Notes under the pieces: model-generated
What the model was told of the DNA's origin: nothing
The model's database searches: none
Seen by the model: the letters and a program-made list of their open reading frames with translations, nothing else
Shown: positions 49,982 through 59,156 of the stretch, piece by piece
How the letters are laid out: every line of letters starts with the position of its first letter
Position numbering within the stretch: position 1 is the first letter of the stretch
Source: Sporobacter sp963663605
Lineage (GTDB): Bacteria; Bacillota; Clostridia; Oscillospirales; Oscillospiraceae
Direction of reading: 5' to 3'
NCBI GenBank assembly: GCA_963663605.2
Contig: CAXXVF010000002.1
Span: 372,001 to 436,000 of the forward strand
Length of the DNA: 64,000 nucleotides
Position numbers and translations under genes: made by a program

Positions 49982-50743
49982 ATGCCCGTTTCCTGCCTTG
50001 CGAAAGTGCTTGAAAACAAAAAACTGAACGAAACCATTTTCCGGTTGCGGCTGGACGCGCCGGATATAGCCGAGAAGGCCGGACCGGGCCAATTTGTCCA
50101 CGTGCGCTGCGGCGACGGGAATCTGCTGCGCCGGCCGGTCAGCATCTGCGATGTTTCCGGCGGCATTATAACCGTCGTGATCGAAACGCGCGGTGCGGGG
50201 ACGCATTGGCTTTCAGGACGCCTGGCCGGAGAGATGGTCGACCTTCTCGGCCCGCTGGGACACGGCTTTGACGTTGGCGGCGGCAGCATTCTTTTAGTCG
50301 GCGGCGGGATCGGCGCGCCGCCGCTTCTTTACGCCGCGCGCAGGGCCGGCGGCAAGGTGATGGCCGTCCTGGGCTTTCGCACCGGCGGCTGCGTAATTTT
50401 GCAGGAGGAATTTCAAAGCGCCTGCGATGAAGTATATCTGGCCACGGACGACGGCTCGGCCGGCGTGCATGGATTCGTGACGGACGTGCTCAAAGGGCTT
50501 TTGGAAGAAAAGACCTATGACGCCGTTTTGGCCTGCGGACCCAGGGCAATGCTCAAAGCAGTAGCGGCGCGCACGCAGGCGCGCGGGATCAGATGCCAGG
50601 TGTCGCTGGAGGAACGCATGGGCTGCGGCGTCGGCGCGTGTCTGGTATGCGCCTGCCGCACCGTCAAAGACGGCAGGGAACAGATGCGCCGCGTCTGCAA
50701 AGACGGGCCCGTGTTCGATGCCGGGGAGGTGCTTTGGGAATGA
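49982..50743 (+). CDS. pyrK: dihydroorotate dehydrogenase electron transfer subunit PyrK
   Basis: The 253-residue protein passes electrons from PyrD to NAD. The FAD-binding part includes FVHVRCGDGNLLRRPVSICD; the NAD-binding part includes ILLVGGGIGAPPLLYAARRA. Near the end, LEERMGCGVGACLVCACRTV with MRRVCKDGPVFDAGEV provides the [2Fe-2S] cysteines. The ATG at 49982 is preferred because GGGGG lies 6 nt upstream; 49976 is an alternative. It overlaps pyrD by 4 nt. Confidence 0.93.
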   Translation: MPVSCLAKVLENKKLNETIFRLRLDAPDIAEKAGPGQFVHVRCGDGNLLRRPVSICDVSGGIITVVIETRGAGTHWLSGRLAGEMVDLLGPLGHGFDVGGGSILLVGGGIGAPPLLYAARRAGGKVMAVLGFRTGGCVILQEEFQSACDEVYLATDDGSAGVHGFVTDVLKGLLEEKTYDAVLACGPRAMLKAVAARTQARGIRCQVSLEERMGCGVGACLVCACRTVKDGREQMRRVCKDGPVFDAGEVLWE

Positions 50744-51651
50744 CCGATCTCAGCGTCAGATTTGCCGGCGTGGACTTCAAAACGCCGGTCGTCGTATCTT
50801 CCGGGACCTTCGGCTTCGGGCGGGAGTACGCCGAGTTTTTCGATCTGTCCGCGTTAGGCGGCATTGCCGTCAAAGGACTGACTGTGAAGCAGCGGCAGGG
50901 GAACCCCCCGCCGAGGATCGCCGAGACGCCGATGGGCATTTTAAACAGCGTCGGGCTCCAGAATCCGGGCGTAGACGCGTTCATCCGCGACGAGCTGCCG
51001 TTTTTGCGGCAGTTCGACACGAATATTATTGCCAACATATCGGGAAATACCGTGGAAGAATACTGCGAAATGGCGGAGAAGCTGTCAGACGCGCAGGTGG
51101 ACCTCATAGAAGTCAACATATCCTGCCCGAACGTGAAAGCGGGCGGCATGGCGTTCGGGACTTCGGCCGCTTCGGCCGCTCAGGTCACGGCGGCGGTCAA
51201 ACGCTGTTCAGCGATGCCGGTGATGATCAAGCTTTCGCCGAACGTAACCGATATCGCGGAGATCGCGCGCGCCGCCGAGGAAGCCGGCGCGGACGCCGTC
51301 TCGCTGATCAACACGCTTTTGGGCATGCGTATCGATATCGATACGTTCCGCCCGATCCTAAAAAACAATACGGGCGGCCTGTCGGGGCCGGCTGTATTTC
51401 CCGTAGCGCTTCGGATGGTGCATGAAGTCAAAAATGCCGTTGGAATACCGGTCATGGGAATGGGCGGCATCTCAAAAGCGGAAGACGCCGTTGAGATGAT
51501 GCTTGCCGGGGCCGACCTCGTGTCGGTGGGGACGGCGCTGTTTTCCGATCCGCGCGCGCCCGTAACGATCACGGAGGGGCTGGAAGACTACCTGCGAAGG
51601 AAAAACATAGAAAAAGCAACAGAAATAACAGGAAAGGTACATCCATACTGA
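50740..51651 (+). CDS. pyrD: dihydroorotate dehydrogenase B, catalytic subunit PyrD
   Basis: The 303-residue class 1B enzyme oxidises dihydroorotate to orotate. It begins TDLSVRFAGVDFKTPVVVSS. IEVNISCPNVKAGGMAFGTS contains the catalytic cysteine of class 1B. VMGMGGISKAEDAVEMMLAG and DLVSVGTALFSDP bind FMN. It overlaps pyrK by 4 nt, consistent with the PyrDK complex. Confidence 0.95.
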   Translation: MTDLSVRFAGVDFKTPVVVSSGTFGFGREYAEFFDLSALGGIAVKGLTVKQRQGNPPPRIAETPMGILNSVGLQNPGVDAFIRDELPFLRQFDTNIIANISGNTVEEYCEMAEKLSDAQVDLIEVNISCPNVKAGGMAFGTSAASAAQVTAAVKRCSAMPVMIKLSPNVTDIAEIARAAEEAGADAVSLINTLLGMRIDIDTFRPILKNNTGGLSGPAVFPVALRMVHEVKNAVGIPVMGMGGISKAEDAVEMMLAGADLVSVGTALFSDPRAPVTITEGLEDYLRRKNIEKATEITGKVHPY

Positions 51652-51652
51652 T

Positions 51653-52795
51653 ATGACAACCATTTATCTGATCCGGCACGCCGAGGCGGAAGGGAATCTA
51701 TACCGCCGCATCCACGGGCATTACGACAGTCTGGTCACTAAAAGAGGACAAAAACAAATCGCGGCGCTGAAAAAACGCTTTGAGGATATTAAGATAGACG
51801 CTGTATATTCAAGCAACCTAATAAGGACGATCAAGACGGCCGGCGCGATCTATTTAAGCCACAATCTGCCGCTCATCGTCTCGCCGAGGCTGAAGGAAGT
51901 CTCTATGGGTGTCTGGGAAGACCGCACATGGGGCGAGGTGGAACGGTTCGAGCCGGAACAGCTTAATAACTTCAACAGTGCCCCGGCAAAGTGGAAGATC
52001 AAAGGCTCCGAGGATTATTTCGACCTTCAGGCAAGGATCACGCGGGCGATTATTGACATCGCGGGCAAGCATGACGGCGAGACCGTCGCCGTTGTCTCGC
52101 ACGGGCAGGCAACGCGGGTGTTTCTGGCCGGGGTGCTGGGCGTTTTGCCGGAGGACATAAAGCAGGTCCAGCACAGCGACAACACGGCCGTAGCGCGCCT
52201 GCGCGTACAGGATGAGCAGATCAGCGTTGACTGGTACGGCGACAACGACCACCTGACCGACGAGCTTTCGACGTTTGCCCACCAGAAATGGTGGCGGGAG
52301 AACACGTCGTATGACTCAACGAACCTGCGCTTTGCGCCGATTGACCTGGAAAACGACGCGGAACGGTATATGGGCTATCGGCGAGACGCCTTTGAGGCAG
52401 TCTATAAGACAACGATGCCGGAAGATGACTTTACAGCGCGTGCCGTGACGCGCGCAAACGCTGCGCCGCGCGCCGTTTGCCATACGCTCATGTATGATAC
52501 GCCGGTTGGGATGATCGAACTGGATCCGGCAGAGGGCGCGGCGGGAAAAACCGGCGTCATCGATTTCTTTTATATGGTGCCCGAACACCGGCGCACCGGG
52601 ATTGCCGTGCAGCTTCTGGGCCATGCGGTCTCCGTTTTCCGCTCGCTTAAACGGGAAAGGCTGCGTATGACGATCGGTGAGCAAAACGCGCAGGCGCTCG
52701 GCTTCTGTGAAAAATACGGTTTTGACGTCGCGGGCATATTTGAAAACCATCTGGGAAAACACTTTATAATGGAAATGGATATCGCCCTGGTGTAA
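51653..52795 (+). CDS. histidine phosphatase-GNAT acetyltransferase fusion
   Basis: The 380-residue protein joins two domains. Residues 1-205 are a histidine phosphatase (phosphoglycerate mutase-like): YLIRHAEAEGNLYRRIHGHY with the catalytic RHAE, and VAVVSHGQATRVFLAGVLGV with the second His. Residues about 255-380 are GNAT-like: FFYMVPEHRRTGIAVQLLGH and QNAQALGFCEKYGFDVAGIF. The substrates are unknown. It starts 1 nt after pyrD and probably is co-transcribed. The fusion occurs in some Clostridia; I cannot tell whether it is common. Confidence 0.85.
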   Translation: MTTIYLIRHAEAEGNLYRRIHGHYDSLVTKRGQKQIAALKKRFEDIKIDAVYSSNLIRTIKTAGAIYLSHNLPLIVSPRLKEVSMGVWEDRTWGEVERFEPEQLNNFNSAPAKWKIKGSEDYFDLQARITRAIIDIAGKHDGETVAVVSHGQATRVFLAGVLGVLPEDIKQVQHSDNTAVARLRVQDEQISVDWYGDNDHLTDELSTFAHQKWWRENTSYDSTNLRFAPIDLENDAERYMGYRRDAFEAVYKTTMPEDDFTARAVTRANAAPRAVCHTLMYDTPVGMIELDPAEGAAGKTGVIDFFYMVPEHRRTGIAVQLLGHAVSVFRSLKRERLRMTIGEQNAQALGFCEKYGFDVAGIFENHLGKHFIMEMDIALV

Positions 52796-52882
52796 TATAG
52801 AGTTTCGTTTGTTGTCCAATAAAGCTATAGGCTTGGCCGATACTTTATATTAGACGGTCAGATTTGATATAAAGGGGTTTAA

Positions 52883-54760
52883 ATGACACGCAGTGATTTT
52901 CTGCCGGTTTCCCGCGACGATATGCGCTCGCGGGATTGGTATTATTACGACTTTCTTCTCATAACGGGTGACGCGTACGTCGACCACCCGAGCTTCGGCG
53001 CGGCCGTAATCGGGCGTGTATTGGAGGCGGACGGCTTCCGCGTCGCCGTTTTGGCCCAGCCGGACTGGAAAAGCGCCGGCGATTTTCTGGCGATGGGGCG
53101 TCCGCGATACGCGGCGCTTGTGGGCGCGGGGAACCTCGATTCCATGGTCGCCCATTATACGGCGGCTAAAAAGCCCCGCCATGACGACGCGTATTCGCCG
53201 GGCAGAAAGGCCGGACGCCGGCCTGACCGCGCGGCGATCGTCTACGCAAACCGCGTCCGTGAGGCGTTCCCCGGACTTCCGGTCGTTATCGGCGGGCTGG
53301 AAGCGTCGCTGAGGCGGTTTGCCCATTACGACTACTGGGAAGACAAAGTCCGCCGGGCGGTGCTGTTCGACGCCGGGGCGGACCTTCTTGTTTACGGGAT
53401 GGGGGAGGCCGCCACGCGCGAGATCGCCGTGCGGTTAAAGGGCGGTGCGCCCGTGGATGCGCTGACGGATATACGCGGTATGGCTTATATCACGCCGGAA
53501 CTGACGGACAGTACGTTTGACGCCGTGGAATGCCCGTCGTATGAAGACGTATCTGCGGACAAACGCAAATACGCCGAGGCGGCGATGCTGCAGTACGACG
53601 AGCACGACCCGGTTAGAGGCCGCGCCGTCGTCCAGGGCTGCGCGGGACGGCAGCTCGTCGTCAATCCGCCGCAGATGCCGCTCAATACAAAAGAGCTTGA
53701 CCGCATCAGCGCGCTTAAATTCACGCGGGAAGTGCATCCGTCTTATTTAAAGGACGGCGGCGTACCGGCGATTGAAGAAGTCCGGTTTTCCGTCATCCAT
53801 AACAGGGGCTGCTTCGGCGCGTGCAGCTTCTGCTCGCTGGCGTTTCATCAGGGGCGTATGGTCACGTCACGCAGCCACGACTCCGTTTTGCGGGAGATCG
53901 AAGGATTTACAAAGCACCCGGAGTTCAAGGGATACGTGCACGACGTCGGCGGGCCGACGGCGAATTTTCGTCAGCCGTCGTGCAGACAGCAGCTAAAAAA
54001 CGGACTGTGCCGCGATAAAAACTGCCTGGGGCCGTCGCCGTGTAAAAACCTCGACGCCGACCACTCGGATTATCTCAAACTGCTTCGGAAAGCGGAGGCG
54101 ATCCCCGGCGTTAAAAAGGTCTTTATCCGCTCCGGGATTCGTTTTGACTATCTGCTGGCGGATAAAAACGGCGACTTTTTCGCCGAGCTTGTCAAAAAAC
54201 ACATATCCGGCCAGCTCAAAGTCGCGCCGGAGCACTGTGTCGACGGCGTGCTGGAATACATGGGGAAGCCGCGCCACGACGTATATGAGCGGTTTGAGGA
54301 AAAATACAAACGCCTCAACGACCGTTACGGCAAAAAGCAGTTCCTCGTGCCGTATTTCATCTCGTCGCATCCGGGCTCAACGCTGGAGGACGCCGTGTCG
54401 CTTGCCGAATACCTCAATAAGCGCGGCGTGCAGCCCGAGCAGGTGCAGGATTTTTACCCGACGCCCGGGACGCTGTCCACCTGCATGTATTATACGGGCC
54501 TCGACCCTAGAACGATGCAGCCGGTCTATGTGCCGCGCGCACCGCATGAAAAGGCGATGCAGCGCGCGCTCCTGCAGTGGAAACGGCCGCAAAACCGGAA
54601 ACTGGTGACGGAAGCGCTTAAAAAAGCCGGCAGGGAAGACCTGATCGGAACCGGCAGGCACTGCCTTATCCGGCCGGAACGCCCGGCGGACCCGCGGCCG
54701 GGAAAAAAGATGTCCGGGAAATCCAAAAAGAAAGCGCCGCAAAAACGCGCGCGAAGATAA
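52883..54760 (+). CDS. YgiQ-family radical SAM protein
   Basis: The 625-residue protein belongs to the YgiQ/UPF0313 family. An N-terminal part contains VIGGLEASLRRFAHYDYWED and the family signature RRAVLFDAGADLLVYGMGE. The radical SAM cluster site is NRGCFGACSFCSLAFHQGR (Cys near residue 309-317). The remainder includes SGIRFDYLLADKNGDFFAEL and EQVQDFYPTPGTLSTCMYYT. A basic tail follows. It is probably an oxygen-sensitive enzyme of unknown reaction. RBS AAAGGGG lies before the ATG, with a terminator after the stop. Confidence 0.93.
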   Translation: MTRSDFLPVSRDDMRSRDWYYYDFLLITGDAYVDHPSFGAAVIGRVLEADGFRVAVLAQPDWKSAGDFLAMGRPRYAALVGAGNLDSMVAHYTAAKKPRHDDAYSPGRKAGRRPDRAAIVYANRVREAFPGLPVVIGGLEASLRRFAHYDYWEDKVRRAVLFDAGADLLVYGMGEAATREIAVRLKGGAPVDALTDIRGMAYITPELTDSTFDAVECPSYEDVSADKRKYAEAAMLQYDEHDPVRGRAVVQGCAGRQLVVNPPQMPLNTKELDRISALKFTREVHPSYLKDGGVPAIEEVRFSVIHNRGCFGACSFCSLAFHQGRMVTSRSHDSVLREIEGFTKHPEFKGYVHDVGGPTANFRQPSCRQQLKNGLCRDKNCLGPSPCKNLDADHSDYLKLLRKAEAIPGVKKVFIRSGIRFDYLLADKNGDFFAELVKKHISGQLKVAPEHCVDGVLEYMGKPRHDVYERFEEKYKRLNDRYGKKQFLVPYFISSHPGSTLEDAVSLAEYLNKRGVQPEQVQDFYPTPGTLSTCMYYTGLDPRTMQPVYVPRAPHEKAMQRALLQWKRPQNRKLVTEALKKAGREDLIGTGRHCLIRPERPADPRPGKKMSGKSKKKAPQKRARR

Positions 54761-54801
54761 TGACGCCCCCAAACAGGCGTGAAATCCTTTTTGTTAACTC
54801 T

Positions 54802-54833
54802 AAAAAAAGCCGCCTTTTAGGCCGGCTTTTTTT
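54802..54833 (+). terminator. terminator after the YgiQ-family gene
   Basis: AAAAAAAGCCG and CCGGCTTTTTTT (54802-54833) form a GC-centred hairpin with an A-tract on one side and a T-tract on the other. It ends the plus-strand pyr/ygiQ transcript. Confidence 0.75.
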
Positions 54834-55015
54834 GTTTTGTTTACATTTTTATAAAGAATATTTCAGCCTGTTTTAAGTTCTTTTATTTATACTGCAGACA
54901 CAGGGATGTTAACAGGGCGTATAAGATATGTTAAAACCATGTAAAATGCACCGTTCTTTTAACATTCCAGGCGTTGTCCGTATACGGACGACGAACTGAA
55001 ACGGAGGTGATCGGC

Positions 55016-55828
55016 ATGGGTACCGTACAAAACGTATTCAGCCGTAATGAGATAAAATTCATCGTCGACCAGGCGCAGTATAAAGCCTTGACCGATTTTT
55101 TGAAAGCATACACGCACGAAGACACATACGGACGGTATACGGTCGGCAACACCTATTTCGACACGCCGGACCACATGCTCGTCAGACGATCGCTAGAGAA
55201 GCCGGTCTATAAGGAAAAACTGCGTGTACGCTGTTATACGGTGCCGGACAAAGATACGGACGTCTTCGTAGAGCTCAAGAAAAAGTTTAAAGGCGTCGTC
55301 TATAAAAGGCGCGTCGTCATGACGATGGAAGAGGCGGGCGCATACCTTATAAGCGGGAAAAAGCCATCCGGTTCGGATCAGATTCTCAGCGAAATCGACT
55401 GGTTTTTGAATTTGTACCATCCGAAGCCCTATATGTATCTGGCCTATGACCGCATTGCCTTCACGGGGAAAAAAGACCCGACGCTGCGTATAACATTCGA
55501 CAGCAATATCCGCTGGCGGACGTGCGACACGGATCTTTCCTGCGGTACTTGGGGAAAGAAGCTGCTCGACGACGGACTGCACGTTCTGGAGATCAAAATA
55601 TGCGGCTGTATGCCGCTGTGGCTTGCCGACAAGCTGTCGGAGCTCGGCGTATTTAAAACGTCTTTTTCGAAATACGGCCGGTGCTTCCTTAAAGAAATGG
55701 CAGAAAGCGCAGGTATAGAACGAGAAGACGGCGCGCCCGGCAAAATAATAGATATCGCAGACGCGCGCGGATTTGTACCGAATGCGTTATGCGAAGAAGA
55801 CGACGGGAGGAAAACCATTCATGCTTGA
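55016..55828 (+). CDS. VTC-domain (polyphosphate polymerase-like) protein
   Basis: The 270-residue protein starts at MGTVQNVFSRNEIKFIVDQA, after GGAGGTGATCGGC. The VTC segments are YGRYTVGNTYFDTPDHMLV, VYKEKLRVRCYTVPDKDTDV, FVELKKKFKGVVYKRRVVM and HVLEIKICGCMPLWLADKLS. Basic residues in these strands bind polyphosphate and nucleotide in VTC4. The family's bacterial members commonly pair with DUF4956 proteins, as here. The reaction in bacteria is unproven. It overlaps the next gene by 8 nt. Confidence 0.88.
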   Translation: MGTVQNVFSRNEIKFIVDQAQYKALTDFLKAYTHEDTYGRYTVGNTYFDTPDHMLVRRSLEKPVYKEKLRVRCYTVPDKDTDVFVELKKKFKGVVYKRRVVMTMEEAGAYLISGKKPSGSDQILSEIDWFLNLYHPKPYMYLAYDRIAFTGKKDPTLRITFDSNIRWRTCDTDLSCGTWGKKLLDDGLHVLEIKICGCMPLWLADKLSELGVFKTSFSKYGRCFLKEMAESAGIEREDGAPGKIIDIADARGFVPNALCEEDDGRKTIHA

Positions 55829-56501
55829 AAGTGTTTTGGAACTTATGGGCGATAAAGCGTCCATATCATTGAGCGAATTTGTTGTTTGCATGGCGGCGTC
55901 GTTAATATTCGGCCTCGTCATATCCCTGGTCTACATGTACAAAAACACGTATTCGAAAAGTATCGCGCTGTCGCTGGTCCTGCTGCCGTCGGTCGTGCAG
56001 CTTGTCATCATGATGATAAACGGGAACATCGGCGTCGGCATTGCAGTCGCGGGTGCGTTTTCACTCATACGGTTCCGGTCGGTGCCGGGAAGCGCGCGCG
56101 ATATCAGCAGCATTTTCATCGCCATGGCGGTCGGCCTGGCGTCGGCATCCGGTTATCTGCTTGTGGCCGCTTCATTTTTGGCAGTTGTTTCCACGGTCAG
56201 CATTGTTCTCGTCAAATTCAGGTTCGGCGATCCTAAAAAAGGCGTACAGGAGCTGAAAATTACGATCCCGGAAAACCTGGACTACGTCGGCGTATTCGAC
56301 GACCTGTTCGACAAGTACTTAACGGGATTCGAACTGATCCGCGTGCGCACGACAAATATGGGCAGCCTCTATCAGCTTCAATATAAAATTACGATGAAGG
56401 ATATCCGGCAGCAGAAGGAATTCATGGATGAACTGCGCTGCAGGAACGGGAACCTCAATATAATCTGCGGAAGGCTTTCCGCTGAAAGAGACGAACTATA
56501 G
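55821..56501 (+). CDS. DUF4956 membrane protein
   Basis: The 226-residue protein starts at MLESVLELMGDKASISLSEF. It has about three to four membrane segments (FVVCMAASLIFGLVISLVYM, SIALSLVLLPSVVQLVIMMI, VGIAVAGAFSLIRFRSVPGS). A cytoplasmic domain (ELKITIPENLDYVGVFDDLF, YQLQYKITMKDIRQQKEFMD) follows. AGAFSLIRFRSVPGSARDIS is a diagnostic DUF4956 segment. It overlaps the VTC gene by 8 nt. The pair probably works together at the membrane. Confidence 0.85.
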   Translation: MLESVLELMGDKASISLSEFVVCMAASLIFGLVISLVYMYKNTYSKSIALSLVLLPSVVQLVIMMINGNIGVGIAVAGAFSLIRFRSVPGSARDISSIFIAMAVGLASASGYLLVAASFLAVVSTVSIVLVKFRFGDPKKGVQELKITIPENLDYVGVFDDLFDKYLTGFELIRVRTTNMGSLYQLQYKITMKDIRQQKEFMDELRCRNGNLNIICGRLSAERDEL

Positions 56502-56566
56502 TTAATACCATAAGCGTGTGACTATATCTAATACTGTTATAAGCACAGATTATGAAAGGAATACTT

Positions 56567-57898
56567 ATGTTTATAAAAAAACTGCAAGCGGTTTTATTGC
56601 CGATATTGTCAGCGGGCTTACTTGTGGGATGCGCCGCGGCCCAGGATAATACTCAAAATACAACCGTTGACCAAACGTCATACTCGAGCGCTTCCGAAAC
56701 TGCTGCCGCATCAGGCGATGATGGTGCATCAAGCGAATCGTCAACAATTATTTCGTCAGCTGAAGGCTCGATCTTAGATACAACCGATATGTTTTCCGAC
56801 CGGGATCTAAAGCAGTCGGCCGACCTGACGGACGCAGTGTATTATGCTTTGGAAAACGATGAAGACGTGACGATCAGTCAGGAAGGCGTTTATGTTTTAA
56901 GCGGCGAGGCAGATAATGTTACGGTGTACGTTGAAGCGGAGGATGAAGCAAAAGTGCAGATTGTCCTCGACGGCGTGACAATTACGAACGAGGACGCGCC
57001 GGCGATTTATGTTAAATCGGCAGATAAGGTGTTTGTGACAACGACTGACAGCGACAATTATTTGGAGGTGTCTGGCAGTTATGCAGCCGATGGCGATACG
57101 AATCTGGACGCAGTCATTTTCTCAAAATCGGATCTCGTGCTTAATGGTACGGGAACACTGGAAATAATCTCCCGGGAAGGCAACGGCGTTGCCTCGAAAG
57201 ATGATCTTAAAATCACAGGAGGCGCTTATACGATCACAGCATCTGCCGATGGGCTGGAAGCCAACGACTCCATACGGATCTGCGGCGGCGATATCACCAT
57301 TTCCAGCGAGAAAGACGCCCTGCACAGTGAAAACGACGACGATTCATTGCTCGGTTATATCTATATCCAAGACGGGACCTTAAACATTCAGGCGGCTGAC
57401 GATGCCGTACGCGGGACGAGTATTGTTCAAATCGATGGCGGGAGCATTAACATAGAAACATGCACGGAAGGCATTGAGGGAACATACGTCCAGATCAACG
57501 GCGGGGAGATAACGATTTACGCAACGGATGACGGTATCAACGCCAGTTTAAAAAGCACGTACGATGTTGTCATTGAAATAAACGGCGGCACGATAAATAT
57601 AACCATGGCCGGCGGGGATACCGATGCGGTTGATTCAAATGGCGATATATATGTCAACGGCGGAACGATCGATATTACCGCACCGACTTCAGTCTTTGAC
57701 GCAAGCGGCACGGCGCAGCTCAACGGCGGAGAAGTGACTGTTAACGGCGAAATAATTACTCAAATCACGCAATCACCAATGGGCGGAAATATGCACGGAG
57801 GCATGGATCCCGGGGACATGGATTTCGGCGACATGGATTCCGGCGGAATAAAACCCGGTGGAGCAGGCGGAGGTAAACCCGGAGGCTTCGGTGCATAG
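56567..57898 (+). CDS. Cthe_2159-like carbohydrate-binding lipoprotein
   Basis: The 443-residue protein starts at MFIKKLQAVLLPILSAGLLV after AAAGGA; LLVGCAAAQ supplies a lipobox with the Cys at 22. A Ser/Thr-rich linker follows, then a long beta-helix-type region of repeats such as VVIEINGGTINITMAGGDTD and IYVNGGTIDITAPTSV. These are characteristic of the DUF4353/Cthe_2159 calcium/polysaccharide-binding family. The C-terminus is Gly/Met/Asp-rich (GGNMHGGMDPGDM). It is in series with VTC and DUF4956 genes. Confidence 0.85.
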   Translation: MFIKKLQAVLLPILSAGLLVGCAAAQDNTQNTTVDQTSYSSASETAAASGDDGASSESSTIISSAEGSILDTTDMFSDRDLKQSADLTDAVYYALENDEDVTISQEGVYVLSGEADNVTVYVEAEDEAKVQIVLDGVTITNEDAPAIYVKSADKVFVTTTDSDNYLEVSGSYAADGDTNLDAVIFSKSDLVLNGTGTLEIISREGNGVASKDDLKITGGAYTITASADGLEANDSIRICGGDITISSEKDALHSENDDDSLLGYIYIQDGTLNIQAADDAVRGTSIVQIDGGSINIETCTEGIEGTYVQINGGEITIYATDDGINASLKSTYDVVIEINGGTINITMAGGDTDAVDSNGDIYVNGGTIDITAPTSVFDASGTAQLNGGEVTVNGEIITQITQSPMGGNMHGGMDPGDMDFGDMDSGGIKPGGAGGGKPGGFGA

Positions 57899-57943
57899 CG
57901 ATGCATGAAGCAGATTAAAAAATAGTATTGAGTTTGTAGTTTG

Positions 57944-57967
57944 AGCCCCGGCTTAAAAACCGGGGCT
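57944..57967 (+). terminator. terminator after the lipoprotein gene
   Basis: AGCCCCGG (57944-57951) pairs with CCGGGGCT (57960-57967) across a short A-rich loop. It lies 45 nt after the stop. Only a short T-tract follows. Confidence 0.6.
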
Positions 57968-58039
57968 TAATTCATGTTCTGCGTATTGAATTCGGGTAAA
58001 AGATAATAATACATTCATTAACAAAAAAAGAGGGGTATT

Positions 58040-58720
58040 ATGAAAAAGGTATTATATATAACGGCAAATTCAAAGCCCGAAAACCTATCCGCATCTAAAA
58101 CCGTGGGACGTGCCGTCATAGACCGCCTGAAAGCGCATTATCCGGAATTTACGTTTGAGGAGCTGGATTTATATGCGGAAAATATTCCGCGCCCGAAATA
58201 CGCTTATTTCAGCAGCAGGAGCTGTCCGGTCTGCGGTACGGCCCTTCAGGCCTTGAGCGCTTCCGAGCAAGAAGACGTGAGAAAAATGATCCAACTGTGC
58301 GATCAATTCATATCCGCGTCGATATATATTTTGGCGGCGCCTATGTGGAGCTTGTCATTTCCGGGGATATTGAAAGACTATCTGGACTGCGTCATTCTAA
58401 AAGACAAAACGATCACATTCAAAAATCAAAAGCCTTCCGGACTTTTAAACGATCGGGATCGTTTTTTCCTATACGTTCAGTCTTCCGGCGGAAGCGTTCC
58501 GTGGATTGTCCGGCCCGCTTTGAACAAGGGACTAAACTATGTGGAAGATATAATTAAATTTCTTGGGATCAGCCGTGTGGAGACGCTGCTTGTTGATGAC
58601 ACGGGTATAACGGCTGAAGAGGGCAGACAGGCGATTGAAAAAGCTAAGAAAAAAATAGACACAATATTGGAAAGCGTTGACCTGCGTCCGAAAGTGCACG
58701 CAGGTACACACAGATACTGA
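58040..58720 (+). CDS. flavodoxin-fold NAD(P)H oxidoreductase (azoreductase-like)
   Basis: The 226-residue protein starts at MKKVLYITANSKPENLSASK. It has FTFEELDLYAENIPRPKYAY and the FMN-site segment ILAAPMWSLSFPGILKDYLD, typical of AzoR/ flavodoxin_2 quinone or azo reductases. A pair of cysteines (SCPVCGTALQAL) is unusual for the family. Cytoplasmic and FMN-dependent. The intrinsic terminator that follows has been split by an IS3 element. Confidence 0.8.
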   Translation: MKKVLYITANSKPENLSASKTVGRAVIDRLKAHYPEFTFEELDLYAENIPRPKYAYFSSRSCPVCGTALQALSASEQEDVRKMIQLCDQFISASIYILAAPMWSLSFPGILKDYLDCVILKDKTITFKNQKPSGLLNDRDRFFLYVQSSGGSVPWIVRPALNKGLNYVEDIIKFLGISRVETLLVDDTGITAEEGRQAIEKAKKKIDTILESVDLRPKVHAGTHRY

Positions 58721-58805
58721 AAAAAGAAAACCCGAATTATACAAAAGTGAACAGCACCCCAATTGTTAGACAGTATGATAAACTGATAACAATTGGGGTG
58801 ATTTA

Positions 58806-59156
58806 ATGCCAAAGGGAGTACCAAATAAAAGATACACAGCAGAATTTAAACAGCATGTAATCGAAACGATGCAAAAAGAAAGACTAAGCTATAGCGAAAC
58901 AGCACGACAATTTGAGATAAATGACCATCACAGGATACAAGCATGGGAACGAATCTACTTGATAGAAGGGCCAGAGGGCTTTCAGATCGAGCGTCGTGGT
59001 CGAGGCAGCAAAGGTCGTCCTTTAAAGCTGCCAAAAGAAGTGGAAGAAGATTTGCTGTCAGAAGTACAGCGGCTTCGTGCGGAGAATGCATACCTAAAAA
59101 ACTTGCAAGCCTTGGTTTTGGAAGAAGAGCGACACCAGTGCAAAAAACGCAGGTGA
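58806..59156 (+). CDS. IS3-family transposase OrfA
   Basis: The 116-residue protein starts MPKGVPNKRYTAEFKQHVIE. It has a HTH (SYSETARQFEINDHHRIQAWE) and a coiled-coil-like end (LLSEVQRLRAENAYLKNLQA). It ends near a run of six A (59142-59147) where frameshifting to orfB is likely. The upstream part sits just inside the left inverted repeat. Confidence 0.88.
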   Translation: MPKGVPNKRYTAEFKQHVIETMQKERLSYSETARQFEINDHHRIQAWERIYLIEGPEGFQIERRGRGSKGRPLKLPKEVEEDLLSEVQRLRAENAYLKNLQALVLEEERHQCKKRR

